A stretch of DNA of 64,000 bases from Luscinia megarhynchos (taxonomy: Eukaryota > Chordata > Aves > Passeriformes > Turdidae). Position numbers and translations under genes: made by a program. The stretch's first letter is position 1; every line of letters starts with the position of its first letter. Below the pieces are notes generated by a model. That model did not search any database, had not been told where the DNA came from, and worked only from the letters and a program-made list of their open reading frames with translations. This document shows positions 1 to 11,552 of this stretch, piece by piece. Where the stretch lies: assembly GCA_034336665.1 (NCBI GenBank), contig JAPFBE010000002.1:80358905-80422904 (forward strand). Reading direction: 5' to 3'.

Positions 1-2654
1 TTATCTTCATCCTCTAAAGAACCAACAGATGACACAGAAAGAAGGTGTCGGTTACTTTTAAACTTTTGATAACATATAAAAATTTTTACTGAGGAAAAGT
101 CATAATAGCAGTATGTCATAAATATTTTTTAAAATATATTGATAGCATGTTTATGCATTTTATATTTACTGAAAATCATTTTATAGGTTCAAATACATAT
201 AAAATCCAAGACCTGTAATTTTTTGTAAATATAAATATGCAAATACCAGAGAAAGGTGATTATTTAACTCCCGAAAAGCAGGAGTATTTTAAAGGACTGC
301 ATGCTAGAAGTTGTCACTAGAAATACACATTTTGCCTGAACAGAACAGCAACAGTCTAATAAAACCTGTGTGAAACTTCTAGTACATAAATCTCCTCATA
401 CCCAGAGGCGGTAATAACTTACATGTTTCTCTACATATACAGTTTAAAATTGTCAAACATATATTTCATGTACTGGAACCAGAAATAACATCTTCTTGGC
501 TGACTTTTTTGCATGTATTTCATAATTAGGTGTAGAAGTCAAAGATACTACTTTCTACCCAAAGGACACATAAACCCTTCAAGCATATCAGAACAGGTCA
601 AATTTCACTATATACCCTAAAACTTCACTACTGGAAGGTGGGTAACTGTTTTCCTGTGTTAACTAATTCAACAAAAACTTGAAAAACAGTTTCCAGTTCT
701 AACTATCCTGGTTAGACAGCCATGCTTGCCTCTCATGTTGTATCTGAAAATTATACACCTAGAAGACTAAAACTGTGCATTTCCAGCCTGTTCCATTCAA
801 GTTTCTTGTCCTTCATTCATTCCAGTGCGTGAGTAAGATTCAGGACAATGCACTCCTGGAGATGCAATACTGCCTCTTTATTGAGGTTTAATCATTCCCA
901 AAGCAACCAAATATATGTACAAAGAATTTATGCATGTAGGCTACATTTTAAAACACCAGTTAGTGTAGCTAAATCCTTATATTTTGAGTGCACCATCACT
1001 GTCTACACCAAAACAAGTTGACTGTTAGTCCATGGCTCAGTCCATTGAGGAGAGGGGATTGGACAAATATTCACCCCACTAACTCAGAGTGAACACACAC
1101 CCACAGAGGAGGCATCAGGCAAGACTGGTGAAGCTTGAGCTGGGTTAGCATCTGAATCTGCATAAATTATCCTGCTCCCCATTGTACTGAGCATCCTGTC
1201 CCCAGCTGCTGTCGGGATTAGCAGAGCTGGGGAAAGCATTTTCCTAAAAAACCAGGTGAGGCAGCAATGAGCTGGGATTATATATCAAAAGCTTCCCAGA
1301 ACTTCATGACCTTTGATCACTGAATTAATACCTTTTTCTTTACTTAGAGTGAATGCAACTGTTTCAGCAGACTCTTGCTCATAATCATAGTTTACAAGCA
1401 ATAAATTTATTTTGATCTTTTTTGAATACTATTTTTTCAGTTTTAAAGGTGCCACAATTTAATCCATTTTCCTTACCACTTGAAAAAAATATTGCTTCAA
1501 GACTACAGCTGAGACCTCTTTCACTATAATTTTCAGGCACAATTTTGGGAATAGAAGAACATATAAAACTTAGGATAGACAACTGTTTGCACCTTAAAAT
1601 TTAGAAAATGCAAAAAATTCAGGTTACAGTGGAAGCATATGTGCAATTTTTTAAAAAAAATACTTTTAATGTTTCCAAATTTCAAATCTATATGCATTTT
1701 GGTGAACTTGAAAATAACCCCATAGTAACATGGGGGCTATTATAGTAATAAAATCGGCATGGCAATTTTTGTTTCCCAGTTTCTGATTGCTATATATGAT
1801 TTAATAATTAGGTAACATAACATCACTAATAACCTATTTACTTCTTATAGTAAAACAGATTGATTTATATTTTGTTTTTGTTGATGTAGTTTTTTAATGT
1901 TTGAAAAATATTAGAAGATATATATTTTTAGTCAATTTAATTTGAGCTCAGGAAATTCACAGTAAAACAGAGAGGGCAAATCTTAATGTGTTTATAATAT
2001 ACTATTCTTATATATTACAATATAAACACACTTGTACACGTATTTTATATCTATCTGTAATATACTACATTATTTGCTACAAGCGTAATTTGTAGTAAAA
2101 ACAGAAAAAGGAACCAACAAGGAACGTTACAAATCAACTAGTCCATGTTTTAGCACCTAGAACAGGAGGAGAGAAAGAAGGCTAAGTAATTTTTATTTTC
2201 CTCTTTCTTAGAATTGATAATTTATGATTATGAACTCCTTCACACTGCCAGTTTCATGCTGTTTACAGGATACCTATGTAGGCTCTAAAGAATCATAAAC
2301 CATCTAGTTTTCTGACACGTGAATAGACTGAAGGCTTCTGGGACCAGCTGCCCATATCCATGCTGCTGTACTTGGAGGCACTGGAGCAGAACAGACGTGG
2401 ACAGCAGTTTGCCTCAGTAAACTGGTTAAAGAATCCAGTGTTAGCTGAGGGACATAGCGAAGGTTGGAGGACTAAAAACCCTATTTCAGTCTAAAAAAAG
2501 AAGATCCTCACAGGCTGTCTCTCAACCCTTCTTGTCAAAAACCTCAGACTGTCTTATGTCCTGCAAACTGTTCCTGGCCAAACATTTTAAAAATCTATTT
2601 AAATGTCTATTTTCCTTGTTTTTCCCCTTGACTGCAGTGTCAGGTAGTTTGCCT
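1..2654. other. Intergenic DNA upstream of VPS13B
   Basis: This is AT-rich sequence with no ORF longer than about 65 codons and no recognisable exon. 830-1260 is somewhat less AT-rich and carries a minus-strand AATAAA at about 877; I could not identify it (see findings). 1980-2060 is dense in TATA-like AT sequence without a clear function. Nothing else was recognised. Confidence 0.6.
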
Positions 2655-3153
2655 TGGTTGATGCCATGCATGGAGTGCTGTGTTCAGTTCTGAGGTCTCC
2701 AGCTGAAGAAAGACAAGGCAAGGGTCCAGTGGAGTGCTATGAATTTGTTTATGGGAGGAAACGCTGAGAGAGCTGGGGCTCTTTTGCCTGGAGAAGGGAA
2801 GACTGAGAAGGGATACTACCAGTGTCTGAAGGAAGGGTGTCATGAGGATGGAGCCAGGCACTTCCCAGTGGTGCCAAGCAGTAGGGTGGGGGCAACAGGT
2901 AGAAAATCGATGCACAGGAAGTTCCAACAGAACATGAGGAAGAACTTTATTCTGAGGCTGACAGAGAACCCAGGGAACAGACTGGAAACCACAGGAGAGG
3001 TTGTGGAGTCTCTTTCTCTGGAGATATAAACTGTCCTTGATGCAATCCTTTGCAGCCTGCCCTAGGTGAACTTGCTTTAGCAGGAGGGTTGAACTGGGTG
3101 ATCTCCAGAGGTGCCTTCCAACACCAACCAATCTGTGATCCAGTAATTCTGTA
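2655..3153 (+). mobile_element. CR1 retrotransposon, 5'-truncated 3' fragment
   Basis: The stretch reads like the C-terminal ORF2/3' UTR part of avian CR1 in sense orientation. It contains GAGTGCTGTGTTCAGTTCTG, then GAGAGAGCTGGGGCTCTTTTGCCTGGAGAAG, CACAGGAAGTTCCA, GAGGTTGTGGAGTCTC and the CR1 3' block GGGTGATCTCCAGAGGTGCC TTCCAAC, ending in degraded ATTCTGT-type terminal repeats. It is interrupted by stops and indels and is a dead copy. The reading frames on both strands here are by-products of CR1 coding remnants. Confidence 0.9.
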
Positions 3154-5499
3154 ACAGTCACTTAATCATCTTCTACCCTTTCTAGATTTTCCTCATTTTT
3201 ATATGAACTCTATTTCCCCCCACCTTATTTTGTATTTCATTGATCCCACTTCTGTTGTAGAAAACAGGAAACAGCCTATAGCAACAACAACACTGAAGCC
3301 AGAAACATATTTATAGACTCGATTTTTATCAAGAAAAAAAGTACTCTGCAGATAGGTATATTTCCTGAGGATCTCCTTGAAGTGTTATTTTTTTCATGTC
3401 TGGCCAAAAGTGACACCATTTTGTGTACACTTTTTCAGTCTCCAGGTAAACTGTATCTACTTTTGTTAGCTTTTCAGGGATTCACAATTGCTCAAGTTAT
3501 ATGATTGAATAAGATTCGCATCCCACTAGATTTGCAATTTTAATTATACCTATCCTGCATGTTTCACTAAAGTGTTGAAATACTGACTAGCTTAAGGGGC
3601 TGACATTTCCAGCAGACATGCCCTCGTTGCTGTAGTATGCCCAAGTTCATTACTGTACATCACCTGCCTATTACCTGCAAATTCCCCATGAACTCAGCTT
3701 GCATCCCTCTGTACATCAGGGACCTTTATAACCCTCTCCAGTTACTCTTGTTTCATGCCACCTATCTCCTTTCATTCAAATATTTATTCCTGTGTGATCC
3801 CTTCAAATTTTTTTCTATTTTTTTCCTACTGTAGGAAATAAATTATTCAGGGTGTCAACATACTTGAACTAGAACTGAGATGGAGGTAGTTATAATGAAA
3901 TGCTAATAGCTGCCAGGAAAATTACAGAGCTGTTCTCAGCTGCTAGGTCTGCCAGGCAGCTGCCAGGAGCACTATGATTTTCCCCTACTCTTCTTCTCAT
4001 TTACTGATTTTTCACCAAAATAGGGCGTTGTCCTTAATTCCGAACTTTCAGAAAACATTCCAGCACTGATTGGATATGTCATTCAAAAGTAATAACATAC
4101 TGGATAAAGAAACAGAGGAATATTTTTCTGTTGAAATAAGGGCTTTTGATGCAGGCTTAGGGTGTGCTTCAACATTACACTTATGAGTTGCCACATCCCT
4201 CTGTTGTGTCAATGCAGCTCTATGGGGAGGCTATGCTATTAAATGAGATTGTTTCCATTAGCATTGATTATTTCTCTGAGCTGGCTTGTAGTGCACACTC
4301 CTGAAAAGTGTTACCAGTAAAATTCACCACTCCTACCCCTCTAGCAGAGGGACAGAAAGGTATAGCAGTTCTGCAAATGAATTCTTCAAGTTCTTGTTAG
4401 CGCTAGAGAAATTGCACAATAAATAATCAGAAGTACAACTTTAATTAAAGACCAATGATACTGCTAAAATGTTTCTGTCCCTCACCTGCCTGCTACCACC
4501 TCTTAGCCACAGGTTACCATGCCACATGTCCTGAGGAATGATCAAACATAAACTCAAGTATGAGCTGTGGGAGTGGTGACCACTGTAGAAGCAAAAGCAG
4601 TCCAAGCTGCTTTGACTCTTTGTGAGGTGAAATACTGTCTTATGAGCTGTGATTCATGAGTGGAGATGGCACAGCAAGTGAGGCAATGGTGTATGCAAAA
4701 CAAGGTTTGATTCATGGTTAACTGAGCCTGTGTATACCAGAGGCAGAGCAGACAGGTAATCCAGCAGGATTTGGGGCCTCCAGACCTTGATTAGCTCAGC
4801 CAGATTTCAATACATGTACTGCTATAGGGATAGGCTCCTACCCGAGCACCTGCTGTTTGAGCTTCACATGCACTCTCAGATGCTGTATAGTGTTGTCTTT
4901 TCTGTTTTCAGCCACATAACTACACTGCAGATTAAATGATAGGATTTCAAATTTCCAGGAGGAATATGTAACTCAAGAGGCATATCCCAGGCTTTCTTTT
5001 AAAACTCAAATCAGAGGCCTTTGTAAAAGTCTATTAATTATCTACATCAAAGTCATGCCCACAGGCACTGCATACTGCACTTCTCCCTGACAAAAATGAG
5101 CTGAGCTCCTTCCCAGATCACCCATATGCCAACATGTCAGCCTGCAAGGATTCTATTAACTCGCCTTTCCAGGGCATTTTCTGGGTGCCACAAGCAACCC
5201 CAAAAGGACTTGGAGCTGCTGGAGATGGCTTTTCTCCATGAACTAGAGAAGGGAGAAGCAGAACATCAAGGGCATTCCTGGGTGTCAGGAACTCCTCTCA
5301 CATCTGAAATGGTGAAATGAAGAACCTAAACAAAACCTTGCTCTAAACCAAGCCAGAAAATGCACACCATTATTAAGCAGAGTGGGAACATTTGTCAATT
5401 ATAACAACATGAACCAAACCATGGAGCTGGGGCAGGTTGAGGCAGTGGCACATCTGAGGGGCTCACAGCGCTCCAGGTCAGAGCCCGCCATGCCCCAGC
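3154..5499. other. Intergenic DNA between two CR1 copies
   Basis: No exon, RNA gene or repeat family was recognised. Base composition is moderately AT-rich, rising in GC content after about 4500. Short reading frames such as 5126-5320 lack splice context and similarity that I know of. The first part of 5400-5500 may already be a degraded 5' portion of the following CR1. Confidence 0.5.
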
Positions 5500-6030
5500 T
5501 CCTCACACACACCAGGGGGTGCCCGGGCCACTCCGCCCCCGAGTGCTGTGCGCAGCTCCGGGCCCCTCAACTCAGGAAGGACATTGAGGTGCCGGACAGG
5601 GTCCAGAGAAAGGCAAAGCAGCTGTTGAAGGGTCTGGACGACAAGTCCTATGAGGAGCGGCTGAGGGAGCCGCGGGTGTTTAGCATGGGGACGAGGAGGC
5701 TTAGGGATGATTTTATCGCTCCCTACAAGTGCCTGAAAGGAGGGTATAGCCAGATGGGAATTGGCGCCTCCTCCCAGAAAAAAATGGAGAGAATATGGGG
5801 ATATAGACTCAAGCTGTGACAGATGTTCAGGTAGGACGCTAGGAGGAATTTCTTCACATAGAGGGTGATTAGACACTGGAATGGACTTCCCGGGGAGGTG
5901 GAGTCATCGTCCCTGAGGGTATTTAAGTAAAGACTGCACATGGCACCCAGTGCCACGGTATAGCTGATATGGTGCTGCTCGGTCACAGGTTGGACGCGGT
6001 GTCCTCGGAGGCTTTCTCCAACCTCCCTCA
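5500..6030 (+). mobile_element. CR1 retrotransposon 3' fragment abutting the promoter
   Basis: Sense-strand CR1 features are clear and in order: GAGTGCTGTGCGCAGCTCCGGGC, GTCCAGAGAAAGGCAAAGCAGCTG, TATGAGGAGCGGCTGAGGGA, AGGAGGAATTTCTTCACAT, GGAGGTGGAGTCATCGTCCC TGAGG and the 3' end around GGTTGGACGCGGTGTCCTCGGAGG...TTCTCCAACCTCCCT. This copy is GC- and CpG-richer than the others in the window. The recognisable 3' end stops at about 6027, directly at the left edge of the VPS13B CpG island. It has internal stops and indels and is not active. Confidence 0.9.
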
Positions 6031-6083
6031 TCCGCGTCCCACGGCCCCGCACGCCGGGCTAGGGAAACCCCGCCCCCGCAGGG

Positions 6084-6089
6084 CACGTG
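6084..6089. promoter_or_regulatory. CACGTG E-box (USF/TFEB-type)
   Basis: CACGTG sits within GGCACGTGAC, one base away from the symmetrical GTCACGTGAC CLEAR-type motif bound by TFEB/TFE3/MITF and also by USF. It lies about 60-110 bp upstream of the NRF1/ETS cluster. Confidence 0.45.
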
Positions 6090-6133
6090 ACCTCCACCGC
6101 CCTCAGAGCCCCGCCTGGCCCCGCCCCGCGCTC

Positions 6134-6141
6134 GCGCCAAA
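6134..6141. promoter_or_regulatory. E2F-like motif
   Basis: GCGCCAAA, the reverse of TTTGGCGC, matches the E2F consensus and nearly adjoins the first ETS site. A short motif in a GC-rich island can occur by chance. Confidence 0.35.
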
Positions 6142-6143
6142 CG

Positions 6144-6195
6144 CTTCCGGCTGAGGGCCGGCGGAGGAGCGCGCATGCGCCGGGAAACCCGGAAG
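6144..6195. promoter_or_regulatory. Pair of opposed ETS/GABP motifs
   Basis: CTTCCGG (6144-6150) and CCGGAAG (6189-6195) are ETS-family sites in opposite orientation flanking the NRF1 palindrome. GABP-type ETS sites often set the start site in TATA-less promoters. Binding is inferred from the motifs only. Confidence 0.6.
6171..6180. promoter_or_regulatory. NRF1 palindrome
   Basis: GCGCATGCGC is a perfect NRF1 consensus palindrome just upstream of the inferred start of exon 1. NRF1 sites at this distance are typical of TATA-less CpG-island promoters. Confidence 0.7.
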
Positions 6196-6199
6196 CGCC

Positions 6200-6311
6200 C
6201 GGGCTGTGGAGCCGGGCGGGAGGCGCTGCCCCAGGCGCTGCGTGCGCGGCGCTCCCGCGGCCCGGCCGGCCCGGGGTGGGCGCGGAGCCTCGGGGCGCTG
6301 TGCAGGGCCAG
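6200..6311 (+). other. VPS13B: VPS13B exon 1, non-coding 5' UTR (start estimated)
   Basis: The CpG island contains a strong splice donor, CCAG|GTAAAG, after 6311, placed correctly to join exon 2 at 7088. The inferred leader is very GC-rich and has no ATG, and exon 2 adds none before the real start, so there is no upstream ORF with an ATG. The 5' boundary is an inference from the NRF1/ETS cluster just upstream at 6144-6195. A leader RNA this GC-rich would be strongly structured. Confidence 0.6.
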
Positions 6312-7087
6312 GTAAAGGGGCCCTGAGGGGGCGTGGGCCCGCGGGAGGGACGTGCGAGGATGTGTCCCGAAGGTACGGGCGCGGGATTCCCGGATTTCTG
6401 AAGGTATCCGGGTGAAGCCGTGGCGGTGACGGGACGGGGAAGGGTCTCCTCAGGGCGGCGAGGGTTTGGGAAAGGATGTGGGGAGGGATGGGCGTGATGG
6501 CACACCTTAATGTAAGCTCAGCTGGGTTCATGAAGGATGTTGGTTTCTTGGAGTTCAGGCTGGCACGAAACTGGCAGGGTTGCCTTGTACACGGTGCTGA
6601 GACCGGTGAGGAGCATCTGAGGCGATACTTTACTGTGGAGTCTTATCAGTTAGAAGTTACCCTTCAAAAAAGGATATTAAAAGGATGTTATCAAAGTCTA
6701 TTCTTTTGACGACTCCAGAAAGGAGTTTTCCTGTCACTTAAATGCTATGTGAAAGTATGATGACTGCTCAATCACCTTTTCTGTTTCTGCATTTATTTGG
6801 TTGAATTTTCTGTTGAACAACCCAGTTTCTAGTTCATATATCTATATATATACACACACATATGTGCGTGTGAATACATATACATGTAACCTGAAAATTT
6901 GTAAATGAAAATAGATGTGCTTGCATCCTTCTATACATTTTATTTTTATATGCAACTATATGAAACTCTGACTATAAATGATGTTTAGAATTATTTTCAC
7001 ACCTTCAAACAATGGGAGTGTTGCATTATTGAAAATTTGACTGGCGATATATAAAGAACATCTCAATTTCTTGTTCTCTTTTCCTAG
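6312..7087 (+). other. VPS13B: VPS13B intron 1
   Basis: A GT-AG intron of 776 bp in the 5' UTR. Its first 150 bp are still CpG island. The rest is AT-rich with a TA/CA simple repeat at about 6835-6887. No other feature was recognised. Confidence 0.85.
6835..6887. repeat. Interrupted (TA)/(CA) microsatellite
   Basis: Alternating pyrimidine-purine sequence with blocks of TATATATA, CACACACA and TGTGCGTGTG, then ACATATACATG. It is imperfect and likely length-variable. Confidence 0.8.
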
Positions 7088-7118
7088 TGCTTGATTTGTA
7101 ATACAAAGATCTTCCAGA

Positions 7119-7265
7119 ATGCTGGAGTCCTATGTAACTCCTATTTTGATGAGTTATGTGAATCGCTACATAAAGAACTTGAAGCCTTCAGATCTGCAGT
7201 TGTCACTCTGGGGAGGAGATGTTGTGCTTAGTAAGCTCGAATTAAAGTTGGATGTACTTGAACAG
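7119..7265 (+). CDS. VPS13B: VPS13B exon 2 coding part: start codon and chorein domain, residues 1-49
   Basis: The exon begins at 7088 after a CTCTTTTCCTAG acceptor and ends at a CAG|GTATGT donor. The ATG at 7119 has A at -3, and an in-frame TGA at 7092-7094 excludes an earlier start. The 49 codons begin MLESYVTPIL and continue with NRYIKNLKPSDLQLSLWGGD, the standard opening of the chorein (VPS13 N-terminal) domain. In this family that domain forms the cap of the hydrophobic lipid-conducting groove and lies at the donor-membrane end. The exon ends in phase 0. There is no signal peptide, as expected for a cytosolic peripheral membrane protein. A CTTCCAG acceptor-like site at 7111-7117, just before the ATG, could serve as an alternative acceptor without changing the protein. 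Confidence 0.96.
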
Positions 7266-8514
7266 GTATGTTATGTTTATAGCAGTTACAGTCCATGACT
7301 TTGATTTAAAGAAAGTTGGCTGAATTATTTTAGATTGATCTGCACAGCTAAGTAATTACTTAGTGCTTGCTGGTTTTCTTCTTATGCAAGTATTTTTTTC
7401 CCCCTACATTTAGTTATTCTTGCTTTAATTTCATACCATTTATTTTGCAATGAATGGTAATTCTTTGCACATTCTTTAAGTTATGGAGTGTGAAGAGAGG
7501 CTTTTTTGTGGACATGTTTCTTTCAGTAGCTATTGTTTTACAATAGGATCATTAATTGAATTGCCTTTCCAGTATAATTACATATAGTAACTAAGTTGAA
7601 AGGTTATGAAGTAAAGTGGGATGTCTTTTTGATTATGCATACTAAACCCATTTGTGCTCTTTGTATTGTTTTCCAACTTCAGATTTCATCATTCCAGTTG
7701 CATCTAAACTTAAGAGCAATTGAGGAATAGATATGAGCGTCTGGTTTCTGTGGATTAGATGAAAGACTCGGTAAAACTTAGCCTTAAAACAACAGGGTTG
7801 ACCAAGTAAAACACTAGATACAGAATTTGGAGCCTGCTGTCAATATGCACTGGTAAAGCCTTAGCACAGGGATGGTTTCCTTTTATGCTTATCTGAGTTC
7901 ACAGCTTGAGTGTGTGAGACTGATAGTACTGCTTTCTGTTGTGCATGGTGTAGCAGGAGTCCTGTGGCCAGATGTATTTCAACCAAGAGAAGGAGCTGAG
8001 AGAAATGCAGCAAAGAATAGGAAATTTAGGCAATGCACCCCTTGAAAGAAGAATAAAATATATGGGGAGTGTGTTTTTAATATTGACTAAAAGAAGGTGA
8101 GACAAGATAGGGGAAGAATTACTTGAGTCTGACAAGAAGCAATTGAATAAATTGCATGTTGGGAAACTTAAATGGCATAAATGGAAATCTCATCTATGTT
8201 TCACATTATGAGGCATTGGAATAGGCTGGGGTGACTGCGTGTCTCTATTGGGAGCACCTTTTAAAATGTGGAAGAAATACATATGATTAATTAGGAATCT
8301 CCATCCTATTCTGGAAGAGGAGACAAATCTTACAAGAGATCTTGTCCTGCTTTCTGCTTTTTGGAGAACCTTACTTGTTTTCCTTCACGTATTTCATAGT
8401 CTCTGTATTTTCTCTCAAGTCAATTAATTGGTGCATCTTGTCCATACAGCCGATGTTCTGGTGGATGTGTTTCCCTGCCAGCCTTTTAAAATGTATATGT
8501 ACAAAGAAGGCTTG

Positions 8515-8700
8515 ATCAGAAAGGGGTTTTGGAGGTCAGCTAGTCCAACCTCCTGTTCTGAACAGGGCTGTCACCAGCATTGTCAGACCAGTTTGTGTTT
8601 TACTTCAGCTGGGTCTAGAAGTCTGTCTTGTGGGAAGCTCCAGTCTGGGTAAGCTGTTTCAGTGCTCTGCTGTGCGGAGAGCAAGTTTGTTGTAATAACA
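8515..8700 (-). mobile_element. CR1 fragment, antisense
   Basis: GAGGTCAGCTAGTCCAACCT CCTGTTC, then GGGAAGCTCCAGTCTGGGTAAGCTGTTTCAGTGCT, is the reverse complement of the CR1 3' region, in which a GGTTGGACTAG-type block follows the conserved 'one acceptor of the total' segment. The copy is short and diverged, so its exact ends are uncertain. Confidence 0.7.
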
Positions 8701-11527
8701 AATGGTGACTTAGGATGTCACTTGCTATGTTACCTGACACTATAAGAATTTTGCTGCTGTCATTGGTGGTGTTCCTTTTCCAGTAGTTGCAGTTTTCTGG
8801 TAGGTGACCCTTACTTCATTTTTCTATGAACTGTCTTCCTAAATATCCAGCTCAACCTGATAATGTCACGACTCTTGTGGCAAATATTGCCATGAGTACC
8901 CATGCTCATTTGAATGGGAATGTGAATATGTGATGGATGCAAAATTTAGCTCGGATTCATTGTTTTTACATTACTTGGCTGGCTGTTTGTGAAATGTACT
9001 TATCATCACTTGTCTCTTATTATTCTTTGGAACTTGTCTGGATCCACAGACTGTATTTAGAGTGTCTTCATCTATATTTTTGTGGAGGGAATGCTGTTTA
9101 TTTCTGCTCAGCAAAACTCTTTGAGTAAGCAGTATGCAGGTAATGCAAAGTCCCCAAGCTCTTGCAGCTGGCAGGAGCTTGGTCTCTAAAATTTACCAGT
9201 ATATATCATTTTAGTTGGGTTCTCTCTCTGTTGTGTCCATGATACACACAAAGTTAGCTCCCTTAGCTGCTCTGCTCTTGTAACACTGTTCTGTCCTGGG
9301 TTGCAATCCCCAACCTGGTTCCTTGCTCCTTATCTGACATGAACCCAGCTTTAATTTCATGCTTCAGGTTCTTAGATACAAATCCATCTATCCTGGATGT
9401 ATTTGTCTAGAGCCTTAAACATTTCCAGAGAATTCCATCTTCTGTGGAGTTATACATGGCTTTTTGGGAGTGTTAGCATAGGTGCCAAACTACCTGGATG
9501 AATCACTTCATAACAGATTTGGAAACAAGCGTGTGTTTCCTGCTCCATGCACTTTAGCTGATGTTAATGTTCCCATGTCATGTTGTGCTGTGGTGAGCCA
9601 CCAAACAGAATCCCAAAGGACAGATGAGAACAAAGCATAAACAGCTGTTTGTCTTATAGAAGATTTTAGTTAATTTTTGTGACCAAGTTGGAGCCAATAC
9701 CTCTTGAAATCAGATGAAATACAGTTGTTGACACAGAAAATTTACTAAATGTGAAGAGAACATTCCAGTACCTGAAAATACTTTACATGTGTTTTTTTAC
9801 ATATATTTATGTAAGCTTTATGCTCTCATTAAAGTAAGCTGAATGTCATTGTAATAACTCTTGGGATCTGTCCTTCTCTCTGTCCCCCTTTTTTTGTAAA
9901 AACCAGTTCTGTAGTGGAAGTCAAGTACTAGTTTCTACTTGGCTTGAATCTTCTAGGTACAGCGTAGCTTTTATAGAGATAATTGTGTCACTCTCTGAAC
10001 AGTTGATTTTATAATAATTATTTTTAAAATTAAGATTAAATCTAATAGAATTTTGATATTTTTTCCTATCCTGAATAATTCAATTACAAGAAGACTAAAC
10101 ATCCCAAGTAATTTTCCATGTGTATATAATATGCACATTACAAAAAAACTACTTCAAGAAAGTAATTTGTGATAAAATTTTGAAACTAATACCTTAAATA
10201 TTGTCTTTTGGAAAAGTGATTTAAGCACTTTTGTCAAATTTTTTGTGAAGTCCCCATAGTACCAGAGGTAACAGAACTACCTCTGAACTTGCAACTAGTT
10301 TGTGTGTAGTGTATGTGTTGACTCAGTGGTACCAAAAAGTTAACATACATTGAAATCTCTTCTTACTGCTTGTGTACATTCCCATAATTAGTTTTTAACT
10401 GTTTTGCAAAGGCAGAAGGGAAAGATTAAATAGTCTTTGGAAGACAAAACATACTTTGATCTAAAGACAATTGAATTTTATTATGGTGTGGATCTTTCAT
10501 ATCCAAAAGAATTTGTATAGAAAGAAACTTGAAAAAATTCTAATGTACTTAAAATCATTTTAAGGAAATGAGAACATTGAAATATCCTTATTTTAAGTCT
10601 CTGTTATGTGCCACTGGTTACTTGTGAAATATAGCCTAGACTGTGAAGAAAAGGTATTTGAGTTAACAGTGATGTGGAGAACAAGTACTTGCCTATCACC
10701 CCAACTTTTAGAGCAAGGGGAGATTTTAGACAAAGGGGAATTAGGATTATCTAGTCTGCAGTCTTACATGTTAGTTATTTATGGGTCAAGCCCAGAAGTT
10801 TGGTTTTAGTCATATATATTTTTGTGAAGGATTTATGTCATTAAATGGAAAATCTAAAATGCAAAGTCGAAACAGTCATGGGTATAGAAGAAATATTAAG
10901 AATTTCAAGCAGTACTAATGGAAGGAGAAAGATTGCATAGGAAACAGGAGGGAATAAAAATCTTCTTTGTTATGTTGTGTTATGAACAAGTTACTTAATT
11001 TGGCACACATTTGTATTGTCTACTGAATAGAACAACAAACAGTTCTCAACATTGCTTTATTCTAACTGCCCTAGCTGTAACTAGGACAGTCGATTTCCTT
11101 AATGTCAGATAACATTTATATTTAAATCTCCTTTGAAAAAGTTATTTTCTAAATATGTTGTGCATTTGCTTTTATCACCTTTATTTTGAAATAATTCTTA
11201 CTTCTGTTTCTTTCAATATCTTGCAGTTAACTAGACAAAAGTGAGAATATGTTAAATCCAGCCAGCAAATAGTGGAAAAACAGCTATTGTAGAATGCCTT
11301 TTGAAGTAAAGACAAGTCAGGATCTAAATAGACATTGTGGTATTGATGAGTGACAAAAACTTAGGCATCTACTAGTCCAGAATGGGAATTTATTTCTGTT
11401 ATTGTTCACAGTGGTAGTTTGCTGCCTTGATCTCTGAAAGCATTGTCTCTTATGTTGTCATGTCCTTTTAGATTTTGTTTTTTTATAATTTATTGCTGTG
11501 CCGCACTTCATGTGTGTCCTCAAATCT

Positions 11528-11552
11528 CCCCCCCCCCCAAAAAAAAAAAAAA
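11528..11552 (+). repeat. C11-A14 homopolymer junction
   Basis: Eleven C followed directly by fourteen A. It is prone to length variation and to sequencing or assembly error; no function is inferred. Confidence 0.9.

Larger units (their letters stand above)
6040..6460. promoter_or_regulatory. CpG-island promoter of VPS13B
   Basis: This stretch is very rich in G+C and CpG within otherwise AT-rich DNA and surrounds non-coding exon 1. No TATA box is evident at a fitting distance. Several SP/KLF-type boxes (CCCCGCCC at about 6068 and 6119) and NRF1, ETS, E2F and CACGTG motifs cluster at 6080-6195. This is the usual arrangement of a constitutively active housekeeping promoter. CpG-rich DNA also extends leftward into the CR1 copy at 5500-6030. 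No divergent coding gene is visible on the minus strand. Confidence 0.85.

Noticed and set aside
2640..3161. 173-codon minus-strand frame
   Set aside because: It lies exactly antisense to a CR1 3' fragment.
5382..5876. 145-codon + frame and 132-codon - frame
   Set aside because: Both lie on the CR1 copy upstream of the promoter. The + frame carries recognisable CR1 3' segments and is not a host gene.
6059..6531. Several long Pro/Ala/Arg-rich reading frames on both strands in the CpG island
   Set aside because: High GC content removes stop codons. The frames overlap the promoter and exon 1, have biased composition and show no known domain.
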